46,939 bases of DNA from Deltaproteobacteria bacterium (GTDB lineage: Bacteria > Desulfobacterota > GWC2-55-46 > DRME01): positions 1 to 46,939 of the forward strand of contig DRME01000048.1 of NCBI GenBank assembly GCA_011375175.1, read 5' to 3'. A program made the position numbers and the translations under genes. Of this stretch, positions 1 to 7,770 are shown piece by piece. The stretch's first letter is position 1. Each line of letters opens with the position of its first letter. The notes under the pieces are model-generated. The model saw nothing but the letters and a program-made list of their open reading frames with translations. It had not been told where the DNA came from and did no database searches.

Positions 1-153
1 ACCCCCTTCAAAGACTTTTAATTCCCTGCGGTTCATCCCGATTTTGCTTGCAAAATCGGGATGAACCGCAGGGCGTTAAAAGTTTTTGGAGGGAGTCTGA
101 GGGAACCTTTTTACAAAAAGGTTCCCTCAGTGCAATAAATCAGAGTTTCCCTA
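1..153. repeat. Modular palindromic element, copy R1 (cut by window edge)
   Basis: This copy is truncated on the left by the window boundary and lies in reverse orientation. Positions 24-73 form a perfect 24-bp inverted repeat with a 2-nt loop; its arm starts CCCTGCGG. Positions 97-130 form a second perfect 16-bp hairpin with arm CTGAGGGAACCTTTTT. The right terminus (AAATCAGAGTTTCC) recurs, inverted, at the other end of complete copies. It ends 17 bases before the GAF gene start. Confidence 0.93.
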
Positions 154-170
154 ACACGATGAGGTAACCG

Positions 171-884
171 ATGGATTCCATTATCAGGTGCAGACAGTGC
201 GGCAGCCAGATGGAGCACGAGCGTATCGACGACTTCAAGGTCAAGTTCTACTGCAAGTGCGGCTTCTCCGAGTTCAGGCCCGCCCCGGGAACGAGCAAGG
301 TCGTGAACCCCCACTACTCCAGGGACAGCCTCCTGCCGCTCAAGTTCGACCACATGGGCAGATTCGTCGTCGAGGTGGAGCGGGCCGACCGCGAACAGCT
401 CGAGCTCATCACCATAGACGAGATAAGCATGCTCGCCTCGTCGGACTACGACCTCGACGAGGTGCTGAAGAAAGTGGCCGAGAAGACGGCCCGCAGGCTC
501 GGCATGGACATCTGCTCCATATACCTCTGGGACGGCGAACACCTCGTGCTCCGCGGCACCTACGGCCTCGCCCAAGAGGCGGTGGGCAAGGCGAGGCTAA
601 AACCGGGAGAGGGCATAACCGGCACGGCCGTGCTCGAAAAGAAACCCCAGCTCGTGGCCGACGTCTCCAGGGACCCCCGCTACCACTACTTCCCGGAGAC
701 CAGGGAGGAGCAGTACAGGATCAAGACCATGTACAGCTACCCCATATTCTCGGGCGACGAGCCCTACGGCGTGCTCAACGTCCAGACCGTCGAGACGAGA
801 AGGCTCAAAGACGACGAGCTCGGCTTCGTGGCCATCGTGGCCAACCTCATCCTCGGCGCCGTCAAGATGAGAAAGAAGGGTTGA
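171..884 (+). CDS. Zinc-ribbon plus GAF domain sensor protein
   Basis: This 237-residue protein starts with a short zinc-ribbon-like segment with cysteines at 7, 10, 28 and 30. A GAF domain follows at roughly residues 80-232, seen in the helix rich in KKVAEKTARRLG, the GEGITGTAV turn and the YPIFSGDEPYGVLNVQ strand. The GAF part resembles the N-terminal GAF of PtsP-type and other signalling proteins. No output domain is fused, so it may act as a cytoplasmic small-molecule sensor with a separate partner. The start is supported by GAGGT at 161-165. It lies directly downstream of palindromic element R1, which could contribute to its 5' leader. The ligand is unknown. Confidence 0.85.
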   Translation: MDSIIRCRQCGSQMEHERIDDFKVKFYCKCGFSEFRPAPGTSKVVNPHYSRDSLLPLKFDHMGRFVVEVERADREQLELITIDEISMLASSDYDLDEVLKKVAEKTARRLGMDICSIYLWDGEHLVLRGTYGLAQEAVGKARLKPGEGITGTAVLEKKPQLVADVSRDPRYHYFPETREEQYRIKTMYSYPIFSGDEPYGVLNVQTVETRRLKDDELGFVAIVANLILGAVKMRKKG

Positions 885-925
885 GGCGCGGCGACGCCTT
901 TTCCCTTTTCTCCGCCGCCCCCGGA

Positions 926-934
926 TGGTATAAT
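926..934 (+). promoter_or_regulatory. Extended -10 promoter for the lipoprotein gene
   Basis: TGGTATAAT at 926-934 is a perfect -10 hexamer with the TG extension. No good -35 box is visible about 17 bases upstream, as is typical of extended -10 promoters. Transcription would start near 941, about 35 bases before the ATG at 976. Confidence 0.6.
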
Positions 935-975
935 CACTGGAATTCGTATTCAACGAGGAGGAAAGGACCGCAGTC

Positions 976-1590
976 ATGAGATTCAGATACCTTGTCGCAG
1001 CAGCAATCACCATCGCGCTCGCCGCCTCGGCCTGCACGAGCGAGAAGGCCAGGGAGGCCGCCGTCGAAGAGGAGACCGTCTCCGGCACGGCGTCCATGGA
1101 GGGCCTGCCCGAGGGGCATCCCTCCATAGACACGAGCGTCGACCCCGGCGCCGCTTCGTTCATGAAGCAGGCCGGAAAGGACGGCAGCGTCTCCCACTCG
1201 GGGCTGAGGACCCAGAAGCAAGTGCGGGTATCGGACGAGATAAAGGCCAAGTGGAAGGAAGTGACGCTCGAGGTCTTCGACACGAGCGACAGCACCAAGG
1301 CGGTGAGCAAGTTCCGCATCGGCTCGAAGACCAAGATCGACGGCGGCGAGCTCGTCGTCGAGGCCTTCGTCCCCGACTACTCCATCTACGACGACCACAT
1401 AGGGTCCAAGTCGGCGGAGCTCGTAAACCCGGCCGTGCTCGTCGAGCTCTTCGAGGACGGAAAGAGCGTGGCCAAGGGGTGGGTCTTCAACAAGTACCCG
1501 GAATTCAACTCCTTCAAGCACGATAAACTGCGCATCTCGCTCGTAGCTCCCGGCGGCGAACGCCAGCAGCGGCAGGAAGCTTCCGAATAG
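976..1590 (+). CDS. Small lipoprotein, DUF2155-like
   Basis: A 204-residue exported lipoprotein. The N-terminus has a signal peptide ending in the lipobox ASAC, with the modified cysteine near residue 19. An acidic linker follows, then a compact domain (about residues 85-195) with the pattern of an outer strand, a basic GSKTKIDGG turn and a GWVFNKYPEFNSF segment. I recall a similar pattern in DUF2155 proteins of deltaproteobacteria, but the assignment is tentative. It would be anchored in the inner or outer membrane on the periplasmic side. The start is supported by GAGGAGG at 956-962, and it has its own promoter upstream. The hairpin after the stop suggests a single-gene transcript. Function is not known. 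Confidence 0.75.
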   Translation: MRFRYLVAAAITIALAASACTSEKAREAAVEEETVSGTASMEGLPEGHPSIDTSVDPGAASFMKQAGKDGSVSHSGLRTQKQVRVSDEIKAKWKEVTLEVFDTSDSTKAVSKFRIGSKTKIDGGELVVEAFVPDYSIYDDHIGSKSAELVNPAVLVELFEDGKSVAKGWVFNKYPEFNSFKHDKLRISLVAPGGERQQRQEASE

Positions 1591-1594
1591 TCGC

Positions 1595-1634
1595 CGGGGA
1601 GGGCGGGGCCTTGCGGTCCCCGCCCTCCTCCCCC
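1595..1634 (+). terminator. GC-rich hairpin after the lipoprotein gene
   Basis: A strong stem pairs GGGGAGGGCGGGG (1596-1608) with the complementary C-rich arm ending near 1634, with one bulge. The tail is C-rich rather than T-rich, so the terminator call rests on stem strength and position just after the stop. Confidence 0.5.
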
Positions 1635-1666
1635 TTCAGAAAGACACTCCCGCGGCAAAACTTCTA

Positions 1667-1695
1667 TTGCCTTCCGGCGCCGAACGTGTTATGCT
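1667..1695 (+). promoter_or_regulatory. Sigma70-type promoter of tRNA-Ser
   Basis: TTGCCT (1667-1672) and TATGCT (1690-1695) are separated by 17 bases. The expected transcription start, about 1702, is one base from the mature tRNA 5' end. The primary transcript may therefore have almost no leader. Confidence 0.5.
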
Positions 1696-1702
1696 CTCCG
1701 GC

Positions 1703-1793
1703 GGAGAGATGCCCGAGTGGACGAAGGGGGCTGACTCGAAATCAGTTGTGCCGTTACGCGGCACCGGGGGTTCGAATCCCCCTCTCTCCGCCA
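1703..1793 (+). tRNA. tRNA-Ser (anticodon CGA), CCA encoded
   Basis: The acceptor arm GGAGAGA (1703-1709) pairs with TCTCTCC (1783-1789). The anticodon loop CTCGAAA gives anticodon CGA, reading UCG. A long variable arm (around GTGCCG and CGGCAC) marks a class II serine tRNA. The T arm contains GGTTCGAATCC, and CCA is encoded at 1791-1793. Confidence 0.96.
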
Positions 1794-1822
1794 CCTCCGC
1801 AGATGGGGGCCGTCCGACTGTA

Positions 1823-1843
1823 AAAGGCCGGGCGGCCTTTTTT
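1823..1843 (+). terminator. Rho-independent terminator of tRNA-Ser
   Basis: AAAGGCC (1823-1829), loop GGGC and GGCCTTT (1834-1840) form a stable hairpin that runs into a T tract ending at 1843. Confidence 0.85.
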
Positions 1844-1905
1844 GTGGATACAGGTCGGATACCCCTCTCTCAGCCACTATCCCGTACATGGGGCCGTCCG
1901 GTTCA

Positions 1906-1926
1906 AAAGGCCGGGCGGCCTTTCTT
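1906..1926 (+). terminator. Second copy of the tRNA-Ser terminator
   Basis: AAAGGCC, GGGC loop and GGCCTTT are identical in stem to the first terminator, followed by CTT. It also lies just downstream of the stop of the minus-strand gene at 1953. Because the stem is symmetrical, it could end transcription from both sides. Confidence 0.65.
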
Positions 1927-1952
1927 GTCGATGCAAGGCGGCTACCCCTCTC

Positions 1953-2951
1953 TCAGTCTTCCCCTTCCGCTTTGAGGGTGTGGAAGGTGAGAACCACGTC
2001 CCGCAGTTCGCGCCGCCCGTCGAGCCGCAGTCGCAGCAGAAAGGGTCTGCGGCCCTCGACGAGGTTGAAGCGCAGGTCGTAGTACTCCACCTCGTAGCCC
2101 TCCCCCCTGCGGAAGGCGCGCACGATGGGATGGCGCGCGAAGCGGAGGTAGACCCCCGCCACGTCGAGAGAGCGGACCCCGGCCATGAGGCTGCGGAACT
2201 CCCCCTCGTCCATGCCGCTGAAACCCTCTTTTCCGAACCTCTCGACCGCCGCCGTCCCCCGCGCCTCGTCCACCTTGACCTGCAGGAACTCGTCGCCGCC
2301 GTCGAAGAAGACCGACCACCTGAAGGGGGAGAGCGGCATGGGCACGGCGTCGAGAAGCTCGGCCTCCACGCCCCGGTCGTCGAGTGCCGCCGCCGCTGCG
2401 GCCATGGCCGCCTCCTTCACCGAGTGGACAAAGACGAGGTAAGAGACGGCGAGCGCTACGAAGAGGGCGGCGGCGCGAGGGCCGGCCCGCCGGCCCGCCC
2501 AGATGCCCGCGACGATTACGGCCGTAAGGATGGGATCGATTATGAAGACCAGGTCGAGGGCGTAGCGCCGCCCGCTAAGGGGATAGAGCAGTTCGGTGCC
2601 GTAAGAGGTGATTACGTCGAGGGCCATGTGGGTGTAGTAGCCCGTGAAGGCGAGCGCCGTGACGGAGGCCAGCGAGGGGACGGCCGCGGAGCCGGGAGGG
2701 AGCCTTGCAAGGAGGAAGCGGGCGGTCAGGGCGTACAGCGGCACGACGACGAGGCTTCCGGCAAGGGAGTGGGTGAAGCCGCGGTGGTACTTGAGGTAGG
2801 CCAGCGGCCCGGCGAAACGCAACGTCAGGTAGTCGATGTCGGGAAGCTCGGCGGCCACGGCCGTTACGATGAGAGCCGCCCGTCCCGCCCGCGCGCCGAG
2901 GGCCGTCCTCGACCAGAGGACGCCCGAAAGGATATGGGTCACCGGATCCAT
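1953..2951 (-). CDS. Membrane-bound metal-dependent hydrolase family protein (YdjM/DUF457-like)
   Basis: A 332-residue protein beginning MDPVTHILSG, with PDIDYL at about 37-42 and HRGFTHS at about 56-62. These are the signature metal-binding histidines and aspartates of the YdjM/DUF457 family of predicted inner-membrane metal-dependent hydrolases. Several hydrophobic segments between residues 25 and 180 fit a multi-pass membrane protein. The C-terminal third is soluble and lacks a recognisable domain. The family's substrate is poorly known. The start is unambiguous because the family begins right at this methionine. The gene is followed by the bidirectional tRNA-Ser terminators and preceded by the long TPR gene in the same direction. 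Confidence 0.85.
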   Translation of the reverse strand: MDPVTHILSGVLWSRTALGARAGRAALIVTAVAAELPDIDYLTLRFAGPLAYLKYHRGFTHSLAGSLVVVPLYALTARFLLARLPPGSAAVPSLASVTALAFTGYYTHMALDVITSYGTELLYPLSGRRYALDLVFIIDPILTAVIVAGIWAGRRAGPRAAALFVALAVSYLVFVHSVKEAAMAAAAAALDDRGVEAELLDAVPMPLSPFRWSVFFDGGDEFLQVKVDEARGTAAVERFGKEGFSGMDEGEFRSLMAGVRSLDVAGVYLRFARHPIVRAFRRGEGYEVEYYDLRFNLVEGRRPFLLRLRLDGRRELRDVVLTFHTLKAEGED

Positions 2952-3018
2952 GACTCAACCCGGCCGCCGGCGCAAGCGTTCCCCGGGGCCGCCGCGCCGC
3001 AGGGCCGCCCATACCGCT

Positions 3019-5655
3019 TCAAGGCTCGGCGCCCGACAGTCTCGCCGCCCGGTCGGAGAGAGAGGGGTCGCGCCCGCCCTCTATCACTATGCCGAGCAGC
3101 TTGCATCCTTCGTCGCCGCCCTCTTCGCAGTCGGTGATGATATCTTCCAGTATGGCAAGCAGTGTCTTGCACCGCCCCTCCTCTCCCGAGGCGCAGGCCG
3201 AGGCCATCTCTCCCATGACGATGCCGAAGTAGAGGCAGCCCCGCCCCTCGCCCATGACACAGGCCTTGATGTAGTCGTCGTTGGCCCTCTCCATGGCTCC
3301 CTGCCTGTAGTAGGCGTCGCCCCTGCCCAGGTAGGCCGCGGCGCTGGACGGATCGAGGGTGATGGCCTTGGTGAAGTCGCCGATGGCCATGTCGTAGCGG
3401 CCGCTGGCGTAGAAGGCGATGCCGCTGTTGAGGTAGGCGGCTGCGTAGCCCGGCACCAGGCCGATGGCCGTGTTGTAGTCGTCGATGGCGGCCTCGGTGC
3501 GTCCGCTCTTGAAGCGGGCGTAGCCGCGGTGGTTGTATGCGGCGGCCAGCCTCTCGGCCGCCGAGAGGGCCTCTTCGAGCGGCACGGAGCCGGCGTGCCC
3601 GGCGGAGGGCATGTCGAGACCGTCGTCGAGACGCCGCAGGTCGAAGCCGGCGGTGTCGTCGGGGGCCGAATATAGTGCTATGGCCCGGTCGAAATCGGCG
3701 ACCGCCCGGTCGTAGAGGCCCTTGAGGCTCAGGGCAAGCCCCCTGCCGAAGTGGTAGTCCGGGTTGTCCGCGTCCAGTTCCAGGGCCGCCTCGAAGTCCG
3801 CCGCGGCGTCGTCGTAGCGGCCCAGGGCGGTGTGGACCTGGCCGAGCCTTGCAAGGGCCCTGGCGTTGCGCGGGTCGAGTTCGACGGCCCTGCGCAGGTC
3901 GTCCACGGCCTTCTCCATCTCCCCCTTTTTCTGGAGGAGCACGCCACGGTAGTAGTAGGCGTCGGCGGAGGCTGCGTCCAGTTCGATGGCCCGGTCGAAG
4001 TCGGCGAGGGCGTCGTCGTAGCGGCCCAGGCGGGTGTAGGCGTCGCCGCGCGAGCCGTAGGCCGGGGCGAAGCCGGGGTCGGCGGCGATGGCGCGGTCGA
4101 AATCCGAGACGGCCCGTTCGTACTGGCCCCTGAGGCTGAAGATGACGCCGCGGCCGTGGAAGGATAGGGCGTCTGTCCCGTCCAGCTCGATGGCCCTGTT
4201 GTAATCGAGCAGCGCCCGGTCGTAGAAACCGCCGGCCGCCAGGGCCGATCCCCGCAGCGCATAGCCCGATGCGTCGTCGGGCGCGATGAAGACCACGTCT
4301 GTAAAGTCCTCGACCGCGTCGTCGTAGCGGCCCATGCGCATATAGGCCACCCCCCGTGCGCGGAAGGCGCCGCCGTCAGCCCCCTCACCCAGCTCTATGG
4401 CGGTGGTCAGGTCCGCAACGGCCCGCTCGTACCGTTCGGTCTCGAGGAAGAGGAGCCCCCGGCCCAGGTAGCTTTCGGCCCTCCCGCCGTCGAGCTCCAC
4501 GGCCCGGTCATAGCCCTCCAGCGCCCGCTCGTACTCCCCCGCGGCCCGAAGGGCGTCGGCCAGGCCCGCATGGGCCTCGGCCAGCGTCGGCGCGAGCTCC
4601 ACGGCGCGCTCGAGGGCCTCGAGCGCCTCGTCCACGCGCCCCAGGCCGAGAAGCGCCCTGCCCCGGCCAGACCAGGCCGCCCCGGACCCGCCGTCGAGCT
4701 CTATGGCCCGGTCGAAGTCCTCGAGGGCGCGCGCGGCGTCGCCGAGGGCAAGGCGGACCCGCCCTCTCAGCTCGCGGCAGCGGCTGTCCCCGCCGTCGAG
4801 CTCCACGGCCCGGTCGAGGTCATCGAGGGCGTAGTCGGGCTCGCCCGCGCCCAGGTGCGCCGCGCCGCGCAGGACGAGGGCCGCCGCAAGGTCCCCGTCG
4901 AGCTCGATGGCCGCGGTGAGGTCGTCTGCGGCCTGGTAGTAGTCGGCGCCGTCGATGAGGGTGGCGGCCCGCCCCACGTATGGCCAGGCCCAGCGGGGGT
5001 CGAGCTCGATGGCCGTGCCGTAAGCCGCCATCGCCTCGTCGCCGCGGCCGGAGAGGGCCGCCACCAGGGCCTTCTCGAGCCAGAGCGCCGCCTGCAGGCG
5101 CCTTCTCGCCGTCTCGACGGCCTCTATCATCTCGCGCCGGCGCCCGGCGTCGTCCTCGGCCTCGAGCCGCCCGTCGAGCCCGTCGGCGGCCCTGTCGAGC
5201 TCTTCGAAGGCGGAGACCACGGCGCCGTACTCCTCGGCGCGGTAGCCCCGGGCCGCCGCCCTCGCCGCAGCGAGGAAGACGTCCCTGTGAAGACGGACCT
5301 TGAGGACGACGGTGAAGGCGAAGTTGTCGTCGATGATCTCGCGCCTCTTCTCGTCGACCCTGAAGTCGAGGGCCGCCAGGGCGGCGGCCTCGGCCTCGGC
5401 GTCGGTGAGCGCAATGCCGGACGCAGCGGCAAGACGCCCCAGTTCCGGGGCGGCGCGCCTTACGGCCTCGATGCGCGCCTTCCACATGGCCCGGCTCTCG
5501 GCCTCCGAGAGCGTCTCGCCGGCTCCGAGAAGGTGGGAGCTCGTGACGAGCCGCTCGAAGGCGGCGCTGCGCTGCGGCGTGAGAACGACGAGCAAAAAAG
5601 CCGCGGCGGCGGCCGCCACGGCCGCCGCCCCAGGTTTGTCGACCCCCAAGATCAT
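3019..5655 (-). CDS. Very long tetratricopeptide repeat protein, probably exported
   Basis: An 878-residue protein. After an N-terminal hydrophobic stretch (about residues 8-28, ending QRSAA) that looks like a signal peptide or anchor, there is a roughly 170-residue helical region. Then come at least 17 consecutive TPR units with the pattern LG..DEAL.DFDRAIELD, many nearly identical to each other. The last 60 residues carry several cysteines (CVMGEGRGCLYFG, CASGEEGRCKTLL) and resemble Sel1-like tail repeats. The ATG at 5655 is preferred over an upstream in-frame ATG because GGAGGAAGAG precedes it and the hydrophobic segment then sits at the N-terminus. It probably scaffolds protein assemblies in the periplasm; partners are unknown. 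Repeat similarity suggests recent internal duplication. Confidence 0.85.
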   Translation of the reverse strand: MILGVDKPGAAAVAAAAAAFLLVVLTPQRSAAFERLVTSSHLLGAGETLSEAESRAMWKARIEAVRRAAPELGRLAAASGIALTDAEAEAAALAALDFRVDEKRREIIDDNFAFTVVLKVRLHRDVFLAAARAAARGYRAEEYGAVVSAFEELDRAADGLDGRLEAEDDAGRRREMIEAVETARRRLQAALWLEKALVAALSGRGDEAMAAYGTAIELDPRWAWPYVGRAATLIDGADYYQAADDLTAAIELDGDLAAALVLRGAAHLGAGEPDYALDDLDRAVELDGGDSRCRELRGRVRLALGDAARALEDFDRAIELDGGSGAAWSGRGRALLGLGRVDEALEALERAVELAPTLAEAHAGLADALRAAGEYERALEGYDRAVELDGGRAESYLGRGLLFLETERYERAVADLTTAIELGEGADGGAFRARGVAYMRMGRYDDAVEDFTDVVFIAPDDASGYALRGSALAAGGFYDRALLDYNRAIELDGTDALSFHGRGVIFSLRGQYERAVSDFDRAIAADPGFAPAYGSRGDAYTRLGRYDDALADFDRAIELDAASADAYYYRGVLLQKKGEMEKAVDDLRRAVELDPRNARALARLGQVHTALGRYDDAAADFEAALELDADNPDYHFGRGLALSLKGLYDRAVADFDRAIALYSAPDDTAGFDLRRLDDGLDMPSAGHAGSVPLEEALSAAERLAAAYNHRGYARFKSGRTEAAIDDYNTAIGLVPGYAAAYLNSGIAFYASGRYDMAIGDFTKAITLDPSSAAAYLGRGDAYYRQGAMERANDDYIKACVMGEGRGCLYFGIVMGEMASACASGEEGRCKTLLAILEDIITDCEEGGDEGCKLLGIVIEGGRDPSLSDRAARLSGAEP

Positions 5656-5754
5656 CGTCTCTTCCTCCGGGACCGTCTCATACCACCCGCAGCCGCCCGC
5701 AACCGCCCGCGAGCAGGGCCACGGCCCCCGATGGCGCCACGGCACACCGGTCGC

Positions 5755-6378
5755 CTATCTCGCCTTGACCAGGGCCCTCGACGGACCGAGCGGCGAGCTT
5801 ATCTCCACCCCTCCCCTGAGCGTGCCCATCACCTTGCCGTCCACCAGTATCTGCACGCGCCTTATGCGCGGGAAGTTGAGCGTCACGGTGTTCACTATGG
5901 AATAGACTGTCATCCTCTCGTCTGCGGCCCCTTCGCCGCGCTCACCCACGACATGGAAGCTCAGGTCCACGTAGGCCGTGCCGTCCTTTATCCTCAGCTC
6001 AAGCAGCCTCGTGCCCGGGGGCACCGTCCTCGCAAGGCCCGGTGTCCCCGGTCCCTCGAGCAGCAGGGAGAGGGCCTCTTCGACCTGGAAGAAGAGCGGT
6101 CCGTCCTCGATCTCCACCCTCTCGGGCGCAAGCATGGGCCCGTCGCGGCGGGCGAAGAAGAGATCGACCGTCTTTTTCCCGGCCCGGTCCGAAGGGGCGG
6201 GCCCAGGCCGCCTGCCCGCGGCCGCCCGCTCCGGCGCCGTGGCCCCACGCTCAGAGACCGGCCTTTCCGTCCGCGCCCCCTCCTCCATCTCGCCGACGGC
6301 GACGAAGATCGCAAGGCAGACGGCGAAGGCGGCGAACGCCGCCGCGACGGTCGTCCATGGAGACCCCCCTGCCGCCAC
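5755..6378 (-). CDS. GerMN domain membrane protein
   Basis: A 207-residue protein with one N-terminal membrane segment (about residues 9-28), a low-complexity linker, and a C-terminal GerMN domain (about 75-200). The domain is recognisable from LLLEGPGTPGLARTVPPGTR, the YVDLSF strand and the PRIRRVQILVDGK segment. The GTG at 6378 is chosen because GGAGGCTGAGG precedes it and because upstream starts would lie deep inside murI. The murI stop is 5 bases upstream, so the two genes are probably cotranscribed. GerMN domains occur in spore germination proteins and in many non-sporulating bacteria, where they are linked to the cell envelope. That fits the neighbouring peptidoglycan precursor gene. 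Confidence 0.8.
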   Translation of the reverse strand: MAAGGSPWTTVAAAFAAFAVCLAIFVAVGEMEEGARTERPVSERGATAPERAAAGRRPGPAPSDRAGKKTVDLFFARRDGPMLAPERVEIEDGPLFFQVEEALSLLLEGPGTPGLARTVPPGTRLLELRIKDGTAYVDLSFHVVGERGEGAADERMTVYSIVNTVTLNFPRIRRVQILVDGKVMGTLRGGVEISSPLGPSRALVKAR

Positions 6379-6383
6379 GGCCC

Positions 6384-7184
6384 TCAGCCTCCGAGCCTTA
6401 CGAGCTCGGCCCGATGGAGGCCGTCGCCGAAAAAGCGCCTGCCCACCGCAGCGAAGCGCCCCGGAGAGTCGGTGACGAAGAAGCGGCGCTCGGGCTCTCC
6501 CCCCCCGCACACAAGCCCCTTCTCCACGAGCAGGCGCTCCACCTCAAGGGCCGTCGCCTCGGCCGAATCGACGAGCCTCACTTCCGGTCCAGCAACCCGC
6601 CCTATGGTCTCCTTGAGGAGCGGATAGTGGGTACAGCCCAGCACGAGCGTGTCTATGCCGGCCTCCACGAGGGCGGAGAGGTAGAGCCGCGCCGTGAGCT
6701 CGGCCACCTCGTTGCACGTCCATCCCTCCTCGGCGAGAGGGACGAAGAGCGGGCAAGCCCTGCTCACCACCTCGGCGTCGGGCCTGCGGCGCTTTATGGC
6801 CGCCTCGTATGAACCGCTTCGCACGGTCCCCTCCGTGCCGATCACCCCTATGCGTCCCCTTCGCGTAAGCCCCACGGCGCGGGCCGCCCCGGGCTCTATG
6901 ACCCCTATGACGGGCACGTCGAGCATCTCCGAGAGCTCGCCCAGGGCGTAGGCCGAGGCCGTGTTGCAGGCCGCCACCACCACCTTCACGTCGCAGCCGG
7001 CGAGAAAGCGGGCGTTCTCCAGCGAGTAGCGTATGATCGTCTCCGCCGACTTGGTGCCGTAGGGAACCCTCGCCGTATCGCCGAGATAGACGGTGCTCTC
7101 TCCGGGCAGCCTCCGGGCTATGGCCCTCAACACGGTGAGCCCCCCTATGCCCGAGTCGAAGATGCCTATGGGATCGGTTTTCAT
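6384..7184 (-). CDS. murI: Glutamate racemase
   Basis: MurI interconverts L- and D-glutamate, supplying D-Glu for peptidoglycan stem peptides in the cytoplasm. The 266-residue length is normal. The family motifs are intact: GIFDSGIGGLTV near the N-terminus, YLGDTARVPYG at 33-43, the first catalytic cysteine C73 in ACNTAS and the second, C184, in GCTHYP. The downstream GerMN gene follows almost without a gap. A promoter on the minus strand lies so close to the ATG that the leader would be only about 7 bases, and no ribosome binding site is visible (see promoter entry). Confidence 0.97.
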   Translation of the reverse strand: MKTDPIGIFDSGIGGLTVLRAIARRLPGESTVYLGDTARVPYGTKSAETIIRYSLENARFLAGCDVKVVVAACNTASAYALGELSEMLDVPVIGVIEPGAARAVGLTRRGRIGVIGTEGTVRSGSYEAAIKRRRPDAEVVSRACPLFVPLAEEGWTCNEVAELTARLYLSALVEAGIDTLVLGCTHYPLLKETIGRVAGPEVRLVDSAEATALEVERLLVEKGLVCGGGEPERRFFVTDSPGRFAAVGRRFFGDGLHRAELVRLGG

Positions 7185-7197
7185 AAGTTATCAAACC

Positions 7198-7226
7198 AGT
7201 TTAGGTAATGGAACTTTTGTTGTCAA
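7198..7226 (-). promoter_or_regulatory. murI promoter, overlapping a divergent promoter
   Basis: On the minus strand TTGACA (7226-7221) and TAAACT (7203-7198) are 17 bases apart. The predicted start, about 7191, leaves roughly 7 bases before the murI ATG at 7184. Confidence 0.65.
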
Positions 7227-7247
7227 CGAAAAATCTTTTGCTATAAT
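7220..7247 (+). promoter_or_regulatory. Sigma70 promoter for the hemerythrin-like/polX genes
   Basis: TTGTCA (7220-7225) and a perfect TATAAT (7242-7247) are 16 bases apart. The -35 shares bases with the oppositely directed murI -35. Transcription would start near 7254. Confidence 0.8.
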
Positions 7248-7322
7248 ATGGGTGAAACCTGTCCGGCGGAAGACTCTCCCAGCCGCTTGACAACGAGACA
7301 AAGACGGACGATTGACAAGGTA

Positions 7323-7763
7323 ATGGACAAGGCTATGTTCCTGAAGGAACTGATGGAGGAACACACGGAGATAAGGCGGCTTCTGAGGGACCTGGAGACC
7401 GCCGTAACCGACTCCGACTCAATGGACTGCCGTCTCGTCTCGTCCATGCTCGCCGATCTCGAGGGGAAGCTTCTCGACCACGTGGCGCGCGAGGACAGGC
7501 GTTTTTATCCGGAGCTGCGCACCGGCGCCCTCGAGGCGGGCCAGACCGCACTTCTGCCGGCCCTCGATCTCTTCATCAATTCCATGGGGAAGCTTTCGGC
7601 CAGGGCCAGGGAGTTCTTCGATAACTACGGGTCGGCCGTCAGGATCGCAGCCGACCAGGAAGGCTTCAAAAAGGGGTTCATGGGACTCAAGCGCGACATG
7701 CTGGAGAGGATAAAGAGCGAGGAGGGGAGCATCTACGCCATCTACAGGTCCTACTACAGTTGA
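7323..7763 (+). CDS. Hemerythrin-like HHE domain protein
   Basis: A 146-residue four-helix protein. The first helix pair has the hemerythrin pattern EEHTEIRRLL and HVAREDRRFYPEL (H-x3-E). The second half (FINSMGKLSARAREFF and onwards) has no histidine at all, so a full di-iron site cannot be built by the usual ligands. It may be a degenerate or structural HHE protein rather than an oxygen carrier. The ATG at 7323 is chosen because an upstream in-frame ATG at 7248 lies before the predicted transcription start. ATG 7335 is an alternative. Seven bases separate it from polX, implying cotranscription. Confidence 0.75.
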   Translation: MDKAMFLKELMEEHTEIRRLLRDLETAVTDSDSMDCRLVSSMLADLEGKLLDHVAREDRRFYPELRTGALEAGQTALLPALDLFINSMGKLSARAREFFDNYGSAVRIAADQEGFKKGFMGLKRDMLERIKSEEGSIYAIYRSYYS

Positions 7764-7770
7764 GAGTCCC

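Larger units (their letters stand above)
1781..1945 (+). repeat. Tandem duplication of tRNA-Ser tail plus terminator
   Basis: The segment from the tRNA 3' end through the terminator (CCCCTCTCTC, then GGGGCCGTCCG, then AAAGGCCGGGCGGCCTTT) occurs twice in tandem. A third start, CCCCTCTCTCAG, lies near 1948. The second copy has a diverged tRNA tail and a slightly imperfect T tract (terminator stem 1906-1923). It looks like slippage, or a scar from recombination at the tRNA 3' end. Confidence 0.75.

Noticed and set aside
97-130. Treating every CTGAGGGAACC hairpin as a simple intrinsic terminator
   Set aside because: The hairpin occurs upstream, downstream and inside operons in both orientations and always with the rest of the element. 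It is better described as part of a repeat, although it may terminate transcription in some places.
4570-6627. A 685-codon plus-strand frame opposite the TPR and GerMN genes
   Set aside because: Its translation is repetitive because it mirrors the TPR array, and it has no domain. The minus-strand genes have clear motifs and ribosome binding sites.
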